Shown here: positions 15,879 through 23,580 of the stretch, piece after piece
How the letters are laid out: each line of letters opens with the position of its first letter
Numbering within the stretch: position 1 is the first letter of the stretch
From: Pontiella desulfatans
GTDB lineage: Bacteria; Verrucomicrobiota; Kiritimatiellia; Kiritimatiellales; Pontiellaceae
DNA length: 64,000 nucleotides
Direction of reading: 5' to 3'
Assembly (NCBI RefSeq): GCF_900890425.1
Contig: NZ_CAAHFG010000001.1
Location: 2,728,001-2,792,000 of the forward strand
Notes under the pieces: generated by a model
What the model was told of the DNA's origin: nothing
Database searches by the model: none
What the model saw: the letters and a program-made list of their open reading frames with translations, nothing else
Position numbers and translations under genes: made by a program

Positions 15879-16490
15879 ATGAACAGCATGATAGAACTCA
15901 ATAATAACAAGCATACCAAGCCGGACTTTACCGGGCTGAAGTCCGTACTCGCCTGCACCTCCAAAGACCCTACCCGGCATGTTCTCTCCAAAGTGCTTAT
16001 AGAGACGGACGGTGATGACGGCATCACCATCACCGCAACGGATGGCAGACGCATGCGCAGTGACCGGTTCAATCTGGAGGCCGAACCGGGCCTTTACGAT
16101 ATAAAGGTTAATTCCGCAAAGGCGATCTTTCTTACCCGGTGCCAGGAGGAGCTGACCTTCCCGAGCTATCGGCAGGTTATTCCCAACCACACTGACGATG
16201 CCGCCTACACCCTCAATGGCAACGGTAAACAGTTTGTGCTGCGTGCCTGCGCCGGACTGGGATGCTGGGTTGATCCTAAACTGGTGCAGCTGGGTGACGA
16301 TGAGGCCGTTACGCTCCATATCCAGAAGATCGATCCCAAGCGGTCTCCGGTGCTCGTGACGAATGAGACGACCACCCTGGTGGTCATGCCGATGATGCTT
16401 GACCACTACTGGATTCAGCAGCTTGAAGCCATTCAGCAGGAGCGGATGCTTCAGGCGATGAAGGAGAAGGAAGAAAGGATCGCGGCATAG
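15879..16490 (+). CDS. Sliding-clamp (DnaN)-like protein, copy 2
   Basis: The ATG at 15879 follows GAAGGAG; an earlier in-frame start at 15819 would overlap the hairpin. The 203-residue product has VLIETDGDDGITITATDGRR, resembling a beta-clamp domain, then AEPGLYDIK and FPSYRQVIP. It is paralogous to the protein at 7501. It is closer to real DnaN (ATDG retained, where copy 1 has ATNG) and ends in a charged helix. It may form a clamp-like ring or cap used by the element's replication. Flanked by hairpins, it appears to be a monocistronic unit. Confidence 0.62.
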   Translation: MNSMIELNNNKHTKPDFTGLKSVLACTSKDPTRHVLSKVLIETDGDDGITITATDGRRMRSDRFNLEAEPGLYDIKVNSAKAIFLTRCQEELTFPSYRQVIPNHTDDAAYTLNGNGKQFVLRACAGLGCWVDPKLVQLGDDEAVTLHIQKIDPKRSPVLVTNETTTLVVMPMMLDHYWIQQLEAIQQERMLQAMKEKEERIAA

Positions 16491-16511
16491 CAGAAAACAG
16501 GAAGACGACAA

Positions 16512-16538
16512 GGCCACCCACCCCGGGCGGTCTTTTTT
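16512..16538 (+). terminator. Intrinsic terminator before ardC
   Basis: GGCCACCC/GGGCGGTC pair over 8 bp with G-T wobbles, followed by six Ts. The ardC start is 31 bases downstream. Confidence 0.65.
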
Positions 16539-16568
16539 ATGCCCACACCAAACCAAAGGAGACAACCA

Positions 16569-17155
16569 ATGAGTGCTTATCAGAAGATTAATGAAATGAT
16601 TACCGCCCGATTGATCGAACGCATAGAAGCAACGGGAGAGCTGCCCTGGAAGAAGCCGTGGACATCGGTATCGCTAATGCCGAAGAACCTGGTTACGGGA
16701 AAAAACTACCGCGGTGTGAATGTGTTTTTGCTGCACATGCTCGGTTACGCCAACCCCTGCTTCCTATCGATGAAGCAAGTCAATGCGATGGGAGGCAAAG
16801 TCCGTAAAGGCGAGAAGAGTTGCCCTGTAATTTTTTGGAGATTCATTGAAGCCAAGGAAAACACTCCTGATCAAAAAGGCTATGCGATGCTCAGGTATTA
16901 CCGAGTATTTAACGTAGAGCAATGCGAGGGACTGCCAGCAAGTAAGGTCCCGGCGATTGAGATCCCCACAAGGGAGCATGAACCCTTGAAGGTAGCGGAG
17001 AGTCTAGTCGCTTCAATGCCCAACCCGCCGCGGATCAACAATGCCCGCACATTGGCCTCATACAGTCCATCGATGGATCTAGTGTCGATGCCCTGTCCAG
17101 AGTGGTTCACCAGTGGCGAAGAGTATTACGGCGCGCTGTTCCATGAACTGGCGCA
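16569..17155 (+). pseudogene. ardC: ArdC-type antirestriction protein, N-terminal part (interrupted)
   Basis: Starts at 16569 (MSAYQKINEMITARLIERIE). It has the ArdC N-terminal ssDNA-binding domain (LPWKKPW, NYRGVNVFLL, GEKSCPVIFW) and begins the metalloprotease-like domain, ending in the HELAH zinc motif at 17141-17155. There a RIT element is inserted. The frame continues only to 17231 in element DNA, giving an aberrant 221-residue product with HELAH but no C-terminal ligand. Joining 17155 to 20611 restores CAC (His) and an in-frame 297-residue ArdC. ArdC normally protects incoming plasmid DNA from type I restriction, as encoded at the left of this window. Confidence 0.92.
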
Positions 17156-17179
17156 TTATGCCGACACTGGGATTATGCC
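17150..17179 (+). repeat. Left terminal inverted repeat of RIT element
   Basis: A 30-bp sequence perfectly inverted at 20554-20583. Its first six bases are shared with the ardC target. Inside, TTATGCC occurs twice (17156 and 17173). Confidence 0.9.
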
Positions 17180-17225
17180 GTACCGAATGATTTCACCCTT
17201 GCAGTCAAAGGGTGTTCGGTACGGC
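17177..17225 (-). terminator. Long subterminal hairpin at left end of RIT element
   Basis: GCCGTACCGAA pairs with TTCGGTACGGC (11 bp) and, inside, CACCCTT pairs with AAGGGTG (7 bp). A 6-base bulge lies on one side only. It is just downstream of the ritC stop. It could end the rit transcript or act as a folded single-strand recombination site. Confidence 0.5.
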
Positions 17226-17237
17226 CATTAGGCATAA

Positions 17238-18233
17238 TTATAGGCCTTCGAGGAAGGCGAGTAGCTTGTCAGCGGGGAGATACCGCCCTGGTTTCGAGGC
17301 CGTTGCCATCACTTTTTCCAACGCCTTTTCCTTAAGGTGCAGATCGGCGTGCAGGTAGATTCTCGTTGTTTCAACGGATTCATGGCCAAGCCATAGCGAG
17401 ATAACGGTTTGATCCACCCCGTGGTGCAGCAACTCCATGGCGGTGCTGTGCCGAAGCACATGCGGACTCACCCGCTTGGTCGCCAGCGAGGGGCAGGTTT
17501 TCGAAGCCGTGAGCGTATGCTTTCGCACAAGATGTTCCAGGGCGTCTCGACTGAGTTTCCCTCCCCTGATGGTTGGAAAGAGCGGCCCGTCTTCAGTTCC
17601 GCCATACCGCCGAAGCCAGTTCTTCATGACCAAAAGGGTTTCTTTCCTGAGAGGCGTGAGGCGCTGTTTTCGACCTTTACCCATACACTGGACATGCGCA
17701 CCAGTTCCGGCAATGAGATCGCATTGGCATAGGTTGATTAGCTCCGATGCTCGAAGTCCGGTTTGCAGTGCCAGTGTCAGGATGGCATGATCGCGTTGCC
17801 CGATCCATGTGGACCGGTCCGGCGCAGACAGCAGCGCATCCATTTCCCGGCGGTCCAAAAACTCCACTGTACGTTGCTCATGGCGCTTGCTGGGCATGGA
17901 CAGTATTCGCTGGCATTGGAGCAGGTATGCCGGTTCGGTCATGGCCACGAATTTGAAGAAGGACCGGATGGCGGCCAACCGGGCATTGCGGCTGCGGGCG
18001 CAGTTGCGGCGCTTGTTCTCAACATAGGCGAGGAAGTCGCCCACCAGTTCGGTATCCAGATCTTCGACCCGGAGTTTCGTCGGCACCTTGCCGTGTTGTT
18101 CCCCGGCAAAGCGCAACAGCAGGCGGAAGGTATCCCGGTAGCTGGCGATCGTATTGGGACTTGCGTTTATCTGGATGGTGAGCCGGTCGGTGAAGAACAG
18201 TTGAACCAGAGCGGGTAGTGTCAGCGCGTTCAT
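17238..18233 (-). CDS. RIT tyrosine recombinase C
   Basis: A 331-residue site-specific recombinase. The N-terminal SAM-like core-binding domain (about 1-110) is followed by a catalytic domain with Arg161 (TGLRASELINL), HVLR (His258, Arg261), LGH (His284) and nucleophile Tyr293 (TTRIYLHAD). All catalytic residues are present. The ATG overlaps the stop of the upstream recombinase by 4 bp (ATGA). It is the third gene of the trio, and it probably works together with the other two in moving the element. Confidence 0.9.
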   Translation of the reverse strand: MNALTLPALVQLFFTDRLTIQINASPNTIASYRDTFRLLLRFAGEQHGKVPTKLRVEDLDTELVGDFLAYVENKRRNCARSRNARLAAIRSFFKFVAMTEPAYLLQCQRILSMPSKRHEQRTVEFLDRREMDALLSAPDRSTWIGQRDHAILTLALQTGLRASELINLCQCDLIAGTGAHVQCMGKGRKQRLTPLRKETLLVMKNWLRRYGGTEDGPLFPTIRGGKLSRDALEHLVRKHTLTASKTCPSLATKRVSPHVLRHSTAMELLHHGVDQTVISLWLGHESVETTRIYLHADLHLKEKALEKVMATASKPGRYLPADKLLAFLEGL

Positions 18234-19177
18234 GATTCCACCTCCCTTGCTGCGGATTCTTCCGCACGGCGGGACGCCAGTTCTAGCAGTTCAGGAGCCG
18301 CCTCGATGTACCAGTAGGTGTGTGCGGGCTTTTCATGCCCGAGGTAGGTGACGAGCTTGATCATTTCCTGGGCCGGATCCTTTCCATCCCGGTACCAGTT
18401 GAGCATCGTGCGGACGGCGAAAGTATGCCGCAGGTCATGGATGCGCGGCCCGCGCCCGTGCCGGAAAAACTTCTGAACCGGTCGCAGCCCGACACGCTGA
18501 CATACGATGGCGAAGTTGTAGCGGGCGGCGCAGGCGTCCAGCCGTTCCCCATGATCCGAGATAAAGAATGCCGAGGGTGTCGATTCGTTTAGCCGATCCC
18601 TTTCGACGGCATAGGCAACCAGCCGTTCCGCTGTATCCGTAGAGACCGGCAGCAAGCGTTCCTTGCCCAGCTTTCCTTTTCGTACGGCAACGACTCCATT
18701 CTCGAGATCGACATCGGCAACATTGAGCGAAACGGCTTCGCTGATTCTCATGCCGGTAACGGCGATGAGTCCGAAGAACGTCGAGTAGGTCAGCGGACGG
18801 ATGCCGTTGCGGGAAGGAAGCTCCGCTGCGGCTTCAACGATCATCTTGATTTCCTCTTCGCTGTAGATGTAAGGCCGGGAGCGGCGGACATGGCCGGGTA
18901 TCAGTGATTGCGGCGGCACTTCGTGGCGGGGGTCGATGCCGTGCATCCACTGGGCGAAGATTCTGACCACTGTCAGTCGTCTCGACCAGGTTTGCGTGTT
19001 TGCATGCCCGAATGCCTCCTTCCAGCGAAGGAAACAGCCGGTGCTGATGTGCGCCGCTTCTTCCTGCTCCATGAACTCGATGAACCTGCGAAGGATTCGT
19101 TCATCCGTATTCAGTTTATACCCAAGGCCTCGCCGGATGGACAGGTAGCGCTCAAGCTCTCTATTCAAGGTTTTCAT
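18230..19177 (-). CDS. RIT tyrosine recombinase B
   Basis: I choose the ATG at 19177 (MKTLNRELERYLSIRRGLGY) because an AAGGAGG site precedes it and it overlaps the first recombinase gene by ATGA; the frame is open to 19201. The 315-residue protein has Arg144 (TGMRISEAVSL), HDLR (His247, Arg250), LGH (His281) and Tyr290 in HTYWYIE. HTYWY, in place of the usual TxxYxH, fits the RIT-B type. Second gene of the trio. Confidence 0.9.
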   Translation of the reverse strand: MKTLNRELERYLSIRRGLGYKLNTDERILRRFIEFMEQEEAAHISTGCFLRWKEAFGHANTQTWSRRLTVVRIFAQWMHGIDPRHEVPPQSLIPGHVRRSRPYIYSEEEIKMIVEAAAELPSRNGIRPLTYSTFFGLIAVTGMRISEAVSLNVADVDLENGVVAVRKGKLGKERLLPVSTDTAERLVAYAVERDRLNESTPSAFFISDHGERLDACAARYNFAIVCQRVGLRPVQKFFRHGRGPRIHDLRHTFAVRTMLNWYRDGKDPAQEMIKLVTYLGHEKPAHTYWYIEAAPELLELASRRAEESAAREVES

Positions 19178-20421
19178 TGGGCACCTCCTTCTCCGGGCCA
19201 AGGCAAGGCGATTGATCGCAGGCCGTCCACATCCATCCGCGCATAGAGCATGGTTGTTGTCTGGCTCCGGTGGCGAAGCAGGTTGCTGACCTCGTCGAGT
19301 GATGCGCCCTGCCGCACGAGGTTGGTCGCCAGGCTATGCCGCAGTATGTGCGTACAGGTATACGGTATTGGCGGCGTCAGTCCGCTTTTCGCGAACGCTT
19401 TCACAAGAACCGTATTCAGTACCTCGGCGTTTTTGAATGGCTTGTGCGGCGCGTGGTTCGACACGAAGAGCGTTCTCGACTCCGTGACCCGGTCGTTCCG
19501 GATGTACTCCACAATGGCTTCGCCCACGTCGGTCGGAAGGGGAAGCCGGTCATGCCGACCGCCCTTGCCCCTGATGACGATCTCACCGGCCCTCCAGTCG
19601 ATATCATCGACTTGAATACGGATCACCTCCTGTGGACGCAACCCGAGCCGGGCGAGCAGCAGCACCATCGCATGGTTCCGTCGACTCGTAGGTTTATTGC
19701 CACGAACCGCATCGACCAGGACTTCGGTTTGTTCGGAAGTCAGATGCACGGGCAACCGTTTCCCGTAGCACTGGGCCACGCTTGGAATGCCCTTGGCGAG
19801 GTTGGCCCCGTTTCGCTTGGTCTGGAACAGGAAGCGAAAGAAGCTCCTCAGGTGAGTGGAAACCGTCTTATTCCGTACCGGCGGTTTTCTGCCGGTTACA
19901 TGCTGGAGGAAGTCAATGATGTCGGTCGCCGTGATTTTTGAAAGGTCTCCAGGCTCTTCACCGAAGCGGTATTCAAGAAAACGGTTTGCCTGGTGCCAGC
20001 AACCAAAGATCGTACTTTCACTCAATCCGCGTTGTCGGCGCAGGTAGGATTCGTATTCCTTACGCAGTTCCTTTCTTGCGATTTCCTTCTCCGTCGGGGG
20101 AGGTGGAAGCTGTCCCACTCCCCGGTCATGCAGGAAGCGAACAAAGCGCTTTGCGATCGTGACGGCGTAGTAGTGACGTCCTTCGGGCCATCCCTGCCTG
20201 TCCACAAGATCCAGAACCAATGCCTCGTTCAACTCCCCGACGGCGATTCCGTCTGCTTTCATGGTCGCCGCAAGAGCCCCCACGCACCGCATGTATTGCT
20301 GGACAGTATTGGTCACATAGTTGTGGCCGACAAGATATTGCCGGAAGGAGGACACGTGCTCCCCGAACAGTTCGCGGGCGGTTACATGGGCTTCATTCGT
20401 TGTTTGTTGATGCGTATTCAT
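19174..20421 (-). CDS. RIT tyrosine recombinase A
   Basis: The ATG at 20421 (MNTHQQTTNEAHVTARELFG) follows TAAGGAG; the frame is open to 20472, but an upstream start would run through a regulatory hairpin. The 415-residue protein has a longer N-terminal region than its partners, then Arg262 (LGLRPQEVIRI), HILR (His358, Arg361), His384 and Tyr393 (TTMLYARMD). All catalytic residues are intact. It is the promoter-proximal gene of the trio, so its translation likely sets expression of all three. Confidence 0.9.
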   Translation of the reverse strand: MNTHQQTTNEAHVTARELFGEHVSSFRQYLVGHNYVTNTVQQYMRCVGALAATMKADGIAVGELNEALVLDLVDRQGWPEGRHYYAVTIAKRFVRFLHDRGVGQLPPPPTEKEIARKELRKEYESYLRRQRGLSESTIFGCWHQANRFLEYRFGEEPGDLSKITATDIIDFLQHVTGRKPPVRNKTVSTHLRSFFRFLFQTKRNGANLAKGIPSVAQCYGKRLPVHLTSEQTEVLVDAVRGNKPTSRRNHAMVLLLARLGLRPQEVIRIQVDDIDWRAGEIVIRGKGGRHDRLPLPTDVGEAIVEYIRNDRVTESRTLFVSNHAPHKPFKNAEVLNTVLVKAFAKSGLTPPIPYTCTHILRHSLATNLVRQGASLDEVSNLLRHRSQTTTMLYARMDVDGLRSIALPWPGEGGAQ

Positions 20422-20424
20422 TTG

Positions 20425-20451
20425 TTGCTCCTTATCGTTGTTAAGGAGCAA
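20425..20451 (-). promoter_or_regulatory. Shine-Dalgarno-sequestering hairpin before ritA
   Basis: On the minus strand TTGCTCCTTA and TAAGGAGCAA pair perfectly (10 bp) around a 7-base loop. The 3' arm contains the AAGGAG ribosome site three bases before the ritA ATG. Folding should strongly limit translation of the trio. Confidence 0.7.
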
Positions 20452-20553
20452 ATCGGAAACAAAACACAACATCTTGCAAGATCGATTCTTGCAATGTTAT
20501 GCCGAATCAGTTTCTCGAATTCACCCGGCAATCAATTCCATTGAAACTCAATT

Positions 20554-20583
20554 CGGCATAATCCCAGTGTCGGCATAATGCGC
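20554..20583 (-). repeat. Right terminal inverted repeat of RIT element
   Basis: Exact reverse complement of 17150-17179. It is followed at once by the 20-bp palindrome TTATGCCGATATCGGCATAA (20585-20604). The ardC sequence resumes at 20611 (CGCA at 20607-20610 is shared). Confidence 0.9.
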
Positions 20584-20610
20584 CTTATGCCGATATCGGC
20601 ATAACTCGCA

Positions 20611-20917
20611 CAGTACCGGCCACGAATCCCGCGTCGGGCGCAAGGCAATCATGACTCCGAATGGAGGATTCGGCAGCCATGCTTATAGTCAGGAAGAATT
20701 GGTTGCTGAGATGACCTCGGCATTCCTTTGTGGATACGCTGGAATATTATTGTGCACAGAACGTAATTCTGCCGCATACCTCAGAGGTTGGTTAGATAAA
20801 TTAAAGGCAGATCCTTCGCTCCTGATCAAAGCTGGCAGCGAGGCTCAGAAGGCATTCGATTACATCATGAATACCAAGGCAGTTGAGCAACCTGCAGTGC
20901 AGGCAGAGGCGGCGTAA
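20611..20917 (+). pseudogene. ardC: ArdC C-terminal part (separated by RIT element)
   Basis: The frame from 20611 reads HSTGHESRVGRKAIM after joining to the upstream part, restoring the HELAHSTGH motif. It then runs through EELVAEMTSAFLC and NSAAYLRGWLDKLKADPSLL to the stop at 20917, the normal ArdC C-terminus. An ATG at 20651 could start a separate 88-residue fragment, but it lacks a good ribosome site and all of the ssDNA-binding domain. Confidence 0.9.
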
Positions 20918-20924
20918 CGCAACC

Positions 20925-20953
20925 GGGGGAGCATCTGAAAACGGTGCTCCCCC
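20925..20953 (+). terminator. Terminator hairpin after ardC
   Basis: GGGGGAGCA/TGCTCCCCC make a 9-bp stem followed by ACTCTTT. The next start codon is 34 bases downstream, as elsewhere in this region. Confidence 0.65.
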
Positions 20954-20986
20954 ACTCTTTAATCAACACTCAGAAAGGAGATAGGC

Positions 20987-21271
20987 ATGGGTTGTTCATT
21001 TAATTTTATAGAGCTCAATGCGCAAAAGCGGAATGCGGCGATAGTCGAGGCGAATAGCATCATAGAGCAGGAATGCTACGAACATGGGCACGGTGGCTAC
21101 ACCGGAACGTTTGCGGAGGCACAAGGCTGTGAAGTCGCCAAACATCCTCCCCTGAATAACCGGGAGGCGGCTGAAGAATGGCTGAGCGGTCACGCCCAAA
21201 AGTGGGGCCCGGCTCTATTGGTCGTAACCACGGATGGAAACTATTACATGGGAGCCAACTGCTCATCATAA
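20987..21271 (+). CDS. Hypothetical small protein
   Basis: A 94-residue protein starting MGCSFNFIEL with a GAAAGGAG site. The end reads WGPALLVVTTDGNYYMGANC. No family is recognised; such short proteins are typical of plasmid regions with ArdC and YubB. First of five consecutive small orphan genes. Confidence 0.6.
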   Translation: MGCSFNFIELNAQKRNAAIVEANSIIEQECYEHGHGGYTGTFAEAQGCEVAKHPPLNNREAAEEWLSGHAQKWGPALLVVTTDGNYYMGANCSS

Positions 21272-21286
21272 CAATGGAGTAATGGA

Positions 21287-21565
21287 ATGGAGATTAAGAA
21301 ACCACCGACAGGATACTACCGGCAGCTGCTGCCGGCCGAACTGCAGCACATACGGCTGGCGCTGACCAGCCAGCCCATGACGGGCGTGGAAAAGCACCCG
21401 GGAATCGCAGAGGAGATGGCGGCCTACTTGGATAAATCAGACGACGAGTACGCGGCGTATTACGCCAACGGGCTTCGAACCGGAGCAATGATCCCGGTCA
21501 CCCCGCTCTCACAACCATTCAAACAGGGACACTGGGCTCCCGGCGAACTATTCATGAAATCATAG
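21287..21565 (+). CDS. Hypothetical small protein
   Basis: A 92-residue protein with no recognised domain (PPTGYYRQLLPAELQHIRLA near the start). It is 15 bp downstream of the previous gene and 8 bp upstream of the next, so it is cotranscribed with both. Confidence 0.6.
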   Translation: MEIKKPPTGYYRQLLPAELQHIRLALTSQPMTGVEKHPGIAEEMAAYLDKSDDEYAAYYANGLRTGAMIPVTPLSQPFKQGHWAPGELFMKS

Positions 21566-21573
21566 GAGGAGCA

Positions 21574-21870
21574 ATGGCGAAGATACTGAAGGACTCCGAG
21601 ATGGCTGAAGTAATACACCGTGCGGTACATGACGACGACGTGATCTGCTGCTCGGATGCGTATGCCCACTTCCTGAAAGATCTGAGCGAACTGATCTGCA
21701 CACACTTCGGCGGTGTACGCGGCATGGTCTCCGGACCAGACTACCCCGGGGATGAGCTCGGATGGACCTGCGGGTTTCTGGTGAATGAGTGCGTGCCATC
21801 GGATGGCGGTGTATTCGCCCGGTATGACACCGATGTGGTCTGGTCTGAGGAAAAGGAGGTGCAGGCATGA
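21574..21870 (+). CDS. Hypothetical small protein
   Basis: A 98-residue acidic protein (MAKILKDSEMAEVIHRAVHD start) preceded by AGGAGG. No known domain. It is followed by a hairpin terminator at 21919, so it ends this three-gene unit. Confidence 0.6.
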   Translation: MAKILKDSEMAEVIHRAVHDDDVICCSDAYAHFLKDLSELICTHFGGVRGMVSGPDYPGDELGWTCGFLVNECVPSDGGVFARYDTDVVWSEEKEVQA

Positions 21871-21918
21871 ACCGAGACCGAAGCGGGTAATGCACTCGCC
21901 AACAAACGAACAGTTAAC

Positions 21919-21946
21919 GGGGAGCCATGACGGCTCCCCTTCTTTG
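21919..21946 (+). terminator. Hairpin terminator before the 21964 gene
   Basis: GGGGAGCC/GGCTCCCC pair perfectly around ATGAC and are followed by TTCTTTG. The next ATG is 17 bases further. Confidence 0.7.
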
Positions 21947-21963
21947 TAACCAAGGAGAGAACC

Positions 21964-22386
21964 ATGAAACAGAATGAATATGTAAAGGCGTGTCTCGACC
22001 GGCTGATTCCTCAGCTGGTCGGATTAACGATTACGGGGGGCGTCGTAGACGACTCCGGTGAATACTGGGGCTTCACCGCCAAGGGACAGCAGAAAGGAAA
22101 GGCCGTCGAGCGAACTGTATTTGTGCTCGCTGACCCGGAAGGGAACGCCCCTGGTTGGCTTGAGCTCAATGATGGTATTGAGCCGGATGCACCAGCCCAT
22201 ACCGAGTGGTGCCCGGCCTGCTCGTCGGAAGTATCATACAAGGAACCCAAGCCCTTCCCGTGTCCGGTGTGCGGGGAGATCCTGCTGCCGTGCAGTGCCT
22301 GCCTGAATGAACAGGAGGCAAATGACGCGGCATGCTCGGAGTGCCCACGGGAAACCGTAAAGAAAAAGGAGGTAGAGCCATGTTAA
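21964..22386 (+). CDS. Zinc-ribbon hypothetical protein
   Basis: A 140-residue protein. The N-terminal 80 residues form an unassigned beta-rich domain. Residues about 82-125 hold paired cysteine knuckles (CPACSSEV, CPVCGEILL, CSACLNE, CSECP), a likely zinc ribbon for nucleic acid or protein binding. Ribosome site AAGGAG. Its end overlaps the start of the next gene by 7 bp. Confidence 0.65.
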   Translation: MKQNEYVKACLDRLIPQLVGLTITGGVVDDSGEYWGFTAKGQQKGKAVERTVFVLADPEGNAPGWLELNDGIEPDAPAHTEWCPACSSEVSYKEPKPFPCPVCGEILLPCSACLNEQEANDAACSECPRETVKKKEVEPC

Positions 22387-22667
22387 CGGCAAATAAGAAG
22401 TTGTTTGAACTCGGGCAGGTAGTCGCAACACCCGGGGCGCTGGCAGCCTTGGAAAATAATGGACAAAGCGCATCGGAGTTTATCCATCGCCATCAGAGTG
22501 GTGACTGGGGCGATCTCTGCGAAGAAGATAAGCAGGCTAATCAGGAGGCACTGGAGAGCGGTGACCGGATCTTATCTGCATACAGACTGGAAGACGGGAC
22601 TCGCATCTGGATCATCACCGAGGCCGACCGTAGCTCCAGTTGCGTGCTCCTGCCCTCAGAATACTGA
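22380..22667 (+). CDS. Plasmid-related protein family member
   Basis: A 95-residue protein starting MLTANKKLFELGQVVATPGA. It has the conserved layout of a small family seen across plasmids and ICEs: GQVVATPGALAALE, then HRHQSGDWGDL, RILSAYRLEDGTRIWIITEA and a closing LLPSEY. The function is unknown. The start at 22380 has an AAGGAGG site inside the preceding gene. Confidence 0.8.
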   Translation: MLTANKKLFELGQVVATPGALAALENNGQSASEFIHRHQSGDWGDLCEEDKQANQEALESGDRILSAYRLEDGTRIWIITEADRSSSCVLLPSEY

Positions 22668-22680
22668 AAGGAGGCCCATC

Positions 22681-23277
22681 ATGCCATACCGACACTGCAC
22701 CGGATGCGGGCGGGCATTCGACCAAAAGGCATACCAAAGAGAGTCGTTCTGCGGAAGCTGCGGAGAGCCTTTGAAAAGCGGCATGCAACGTGACGAACCG
22801 CTCGATATTCATCCTTACCGTGATCAAGCTCCGCCGCCCAAGCTGAACATTGAAATAAACGGTCTGCTCGACCAGCTAGGCGAATGCGCGAAGAAACATC
22901 CGTTCTGGTTTTCGGCGGGGATGGTGGCCGCCGGGGTCGGCGGCATTATGCTCGGGCCTGGTCTCGTGACATTGGGCCAGGGCGTGATGGTGATCGGCGG
23001 AATACTGGTCGCGGCCGGCATGTTGTCGGTGGTGTACATCGAGAAAGCTGAGGCAGAAAAGTTGATCTCTGCCGGTCTGCTGACTCTCGTCGCCGGAGCC
23101 GGTATCGTCCTCGTTGGATTCGCGTTGACCACCGCCGGCATTGTGGCGGTGGTCGGCGGGACCGGGGTGGCCACCAAGGCAACCGTGGAGGAGGTCTTGC
23201 GGCGAAAGATAGAGAAGCAGATGCGCGAAAAGAGCATCTCCGAATTGATCGGTATATCCCGCCAGCTCAAAAACTGA
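22681..23277 (+). CDS. Zinc-ribbon membrane protein
   Basis: A 198-residue protein. A zinc ribbon (CTGCGRAF, then CGSCGEPL) fills the first 30 residues. Three glycine-rich hydrophobic segments follow between about residues 75 and 165, with charged loops (YIEKAEAEKL), and the end is a charged helix. Inner-membrane location is likely. The AAGGAGG site supports the start at 22681. No function is assigned. Confidence 0.65.
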   Translation: MPYRHCTGCGRAFDQKAYQRESFCGSCGEPLKSGMQRDEPLDIHPYRDQAPPPKLNIEINGLLDQLGECAKKHPFWFSAGMVAAGVGGIMLGPGLVTLGQGVMVIGGILVAAGMLSVVYIEKAEAEKLISAGLLTLVAGAGIVLVGFALTTAGIVAVVGGTGVATKATVEEVLRRKIEKQMREKSISELIGISRQLKN

Positions 23278-23280
23278 CCA

Positions 23281-23298
23281 CCCGGCCATCGGGCCGGG
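23281..23298 (+). terminator. Hairpin after the 22681 gene
   Basis: CCCGGCC/GGCCGGG form a 7-bp stem with a 4-base loop. There is no T-run. Confidence 0.45.
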
Positions 23299-23393
23299 TT
23301 GGTATGGCGCGCTTCGGGGGAAACTCTATGCCCAGCTTCGGTCAAAATATCTGCTAATCGAAACTATTATTAAAACCCATAAGGAGAATGACC

Positions 23394-23552
23394 ATGAATC
23401 GAAAAACTGTCACCCGCCTGCTGCTGATCACCGCACTCACCTGTAGCACCGGCACGATGTTCAAACTGCGTTGCACCCACTGCAAAGGCACCGGCTTCCA
23501 CGCCGGCACCAACATCGTCTGCATCTTCTGCTGCGGGAAGGGTTATAAGTAG
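23394..23552 (+). CDS. Small protein with DnaJ-like CxxCxGxG pair
   Basis: A 52-residue product preceded by TAAGGAG. The first 20 residues form a hydrophobic signal- or anchor-like segment (TVTRLLLITALTCSTG). The rest is CTHCKGTG and CIFCCGKG, two half-sites of the DnaJ-type zinc finger. It is possibly a secreted or lipoprotein-like metal-binding microprotein (the leader cysteine is not in a clear lipobox). Confidence 0.6.
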   Translation: MNRKTVTRLLLITALTCSTGTMFKLRCTHCKGTGFHAGTNIVCIFCCGKGYK

Positions 23553-23580
23553 TAAACTATGTTCATCTAGGATCTTCCTC

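Larger units (their letters stand above)
17156..20610. mobile_element. RIT (Recombinase In Trio) element inserted in ardC
   Basis: Three overlapping tyrosine recombinase genes on the minus strand are bounded by TTATGCC/GGCATAA-rich ends and 30-bp perfect inverted repeats. The right end finishes with a perfect 20-bp palindrome (20585-20604). Both junctions contain CGCA (17152-17155 and 20607-20610), a possible 4-bp target duplication or crossover overlap. Three recombinases and palindromic inverted ends are the definition of RIT elements. No cargo is present. Confidence 0.9.

Noticed and set aside
20651-20917. Independent 88-residue gene
   Set aside because: It is the C-terminus of ArdC, in frame with the part left of the RIT element.
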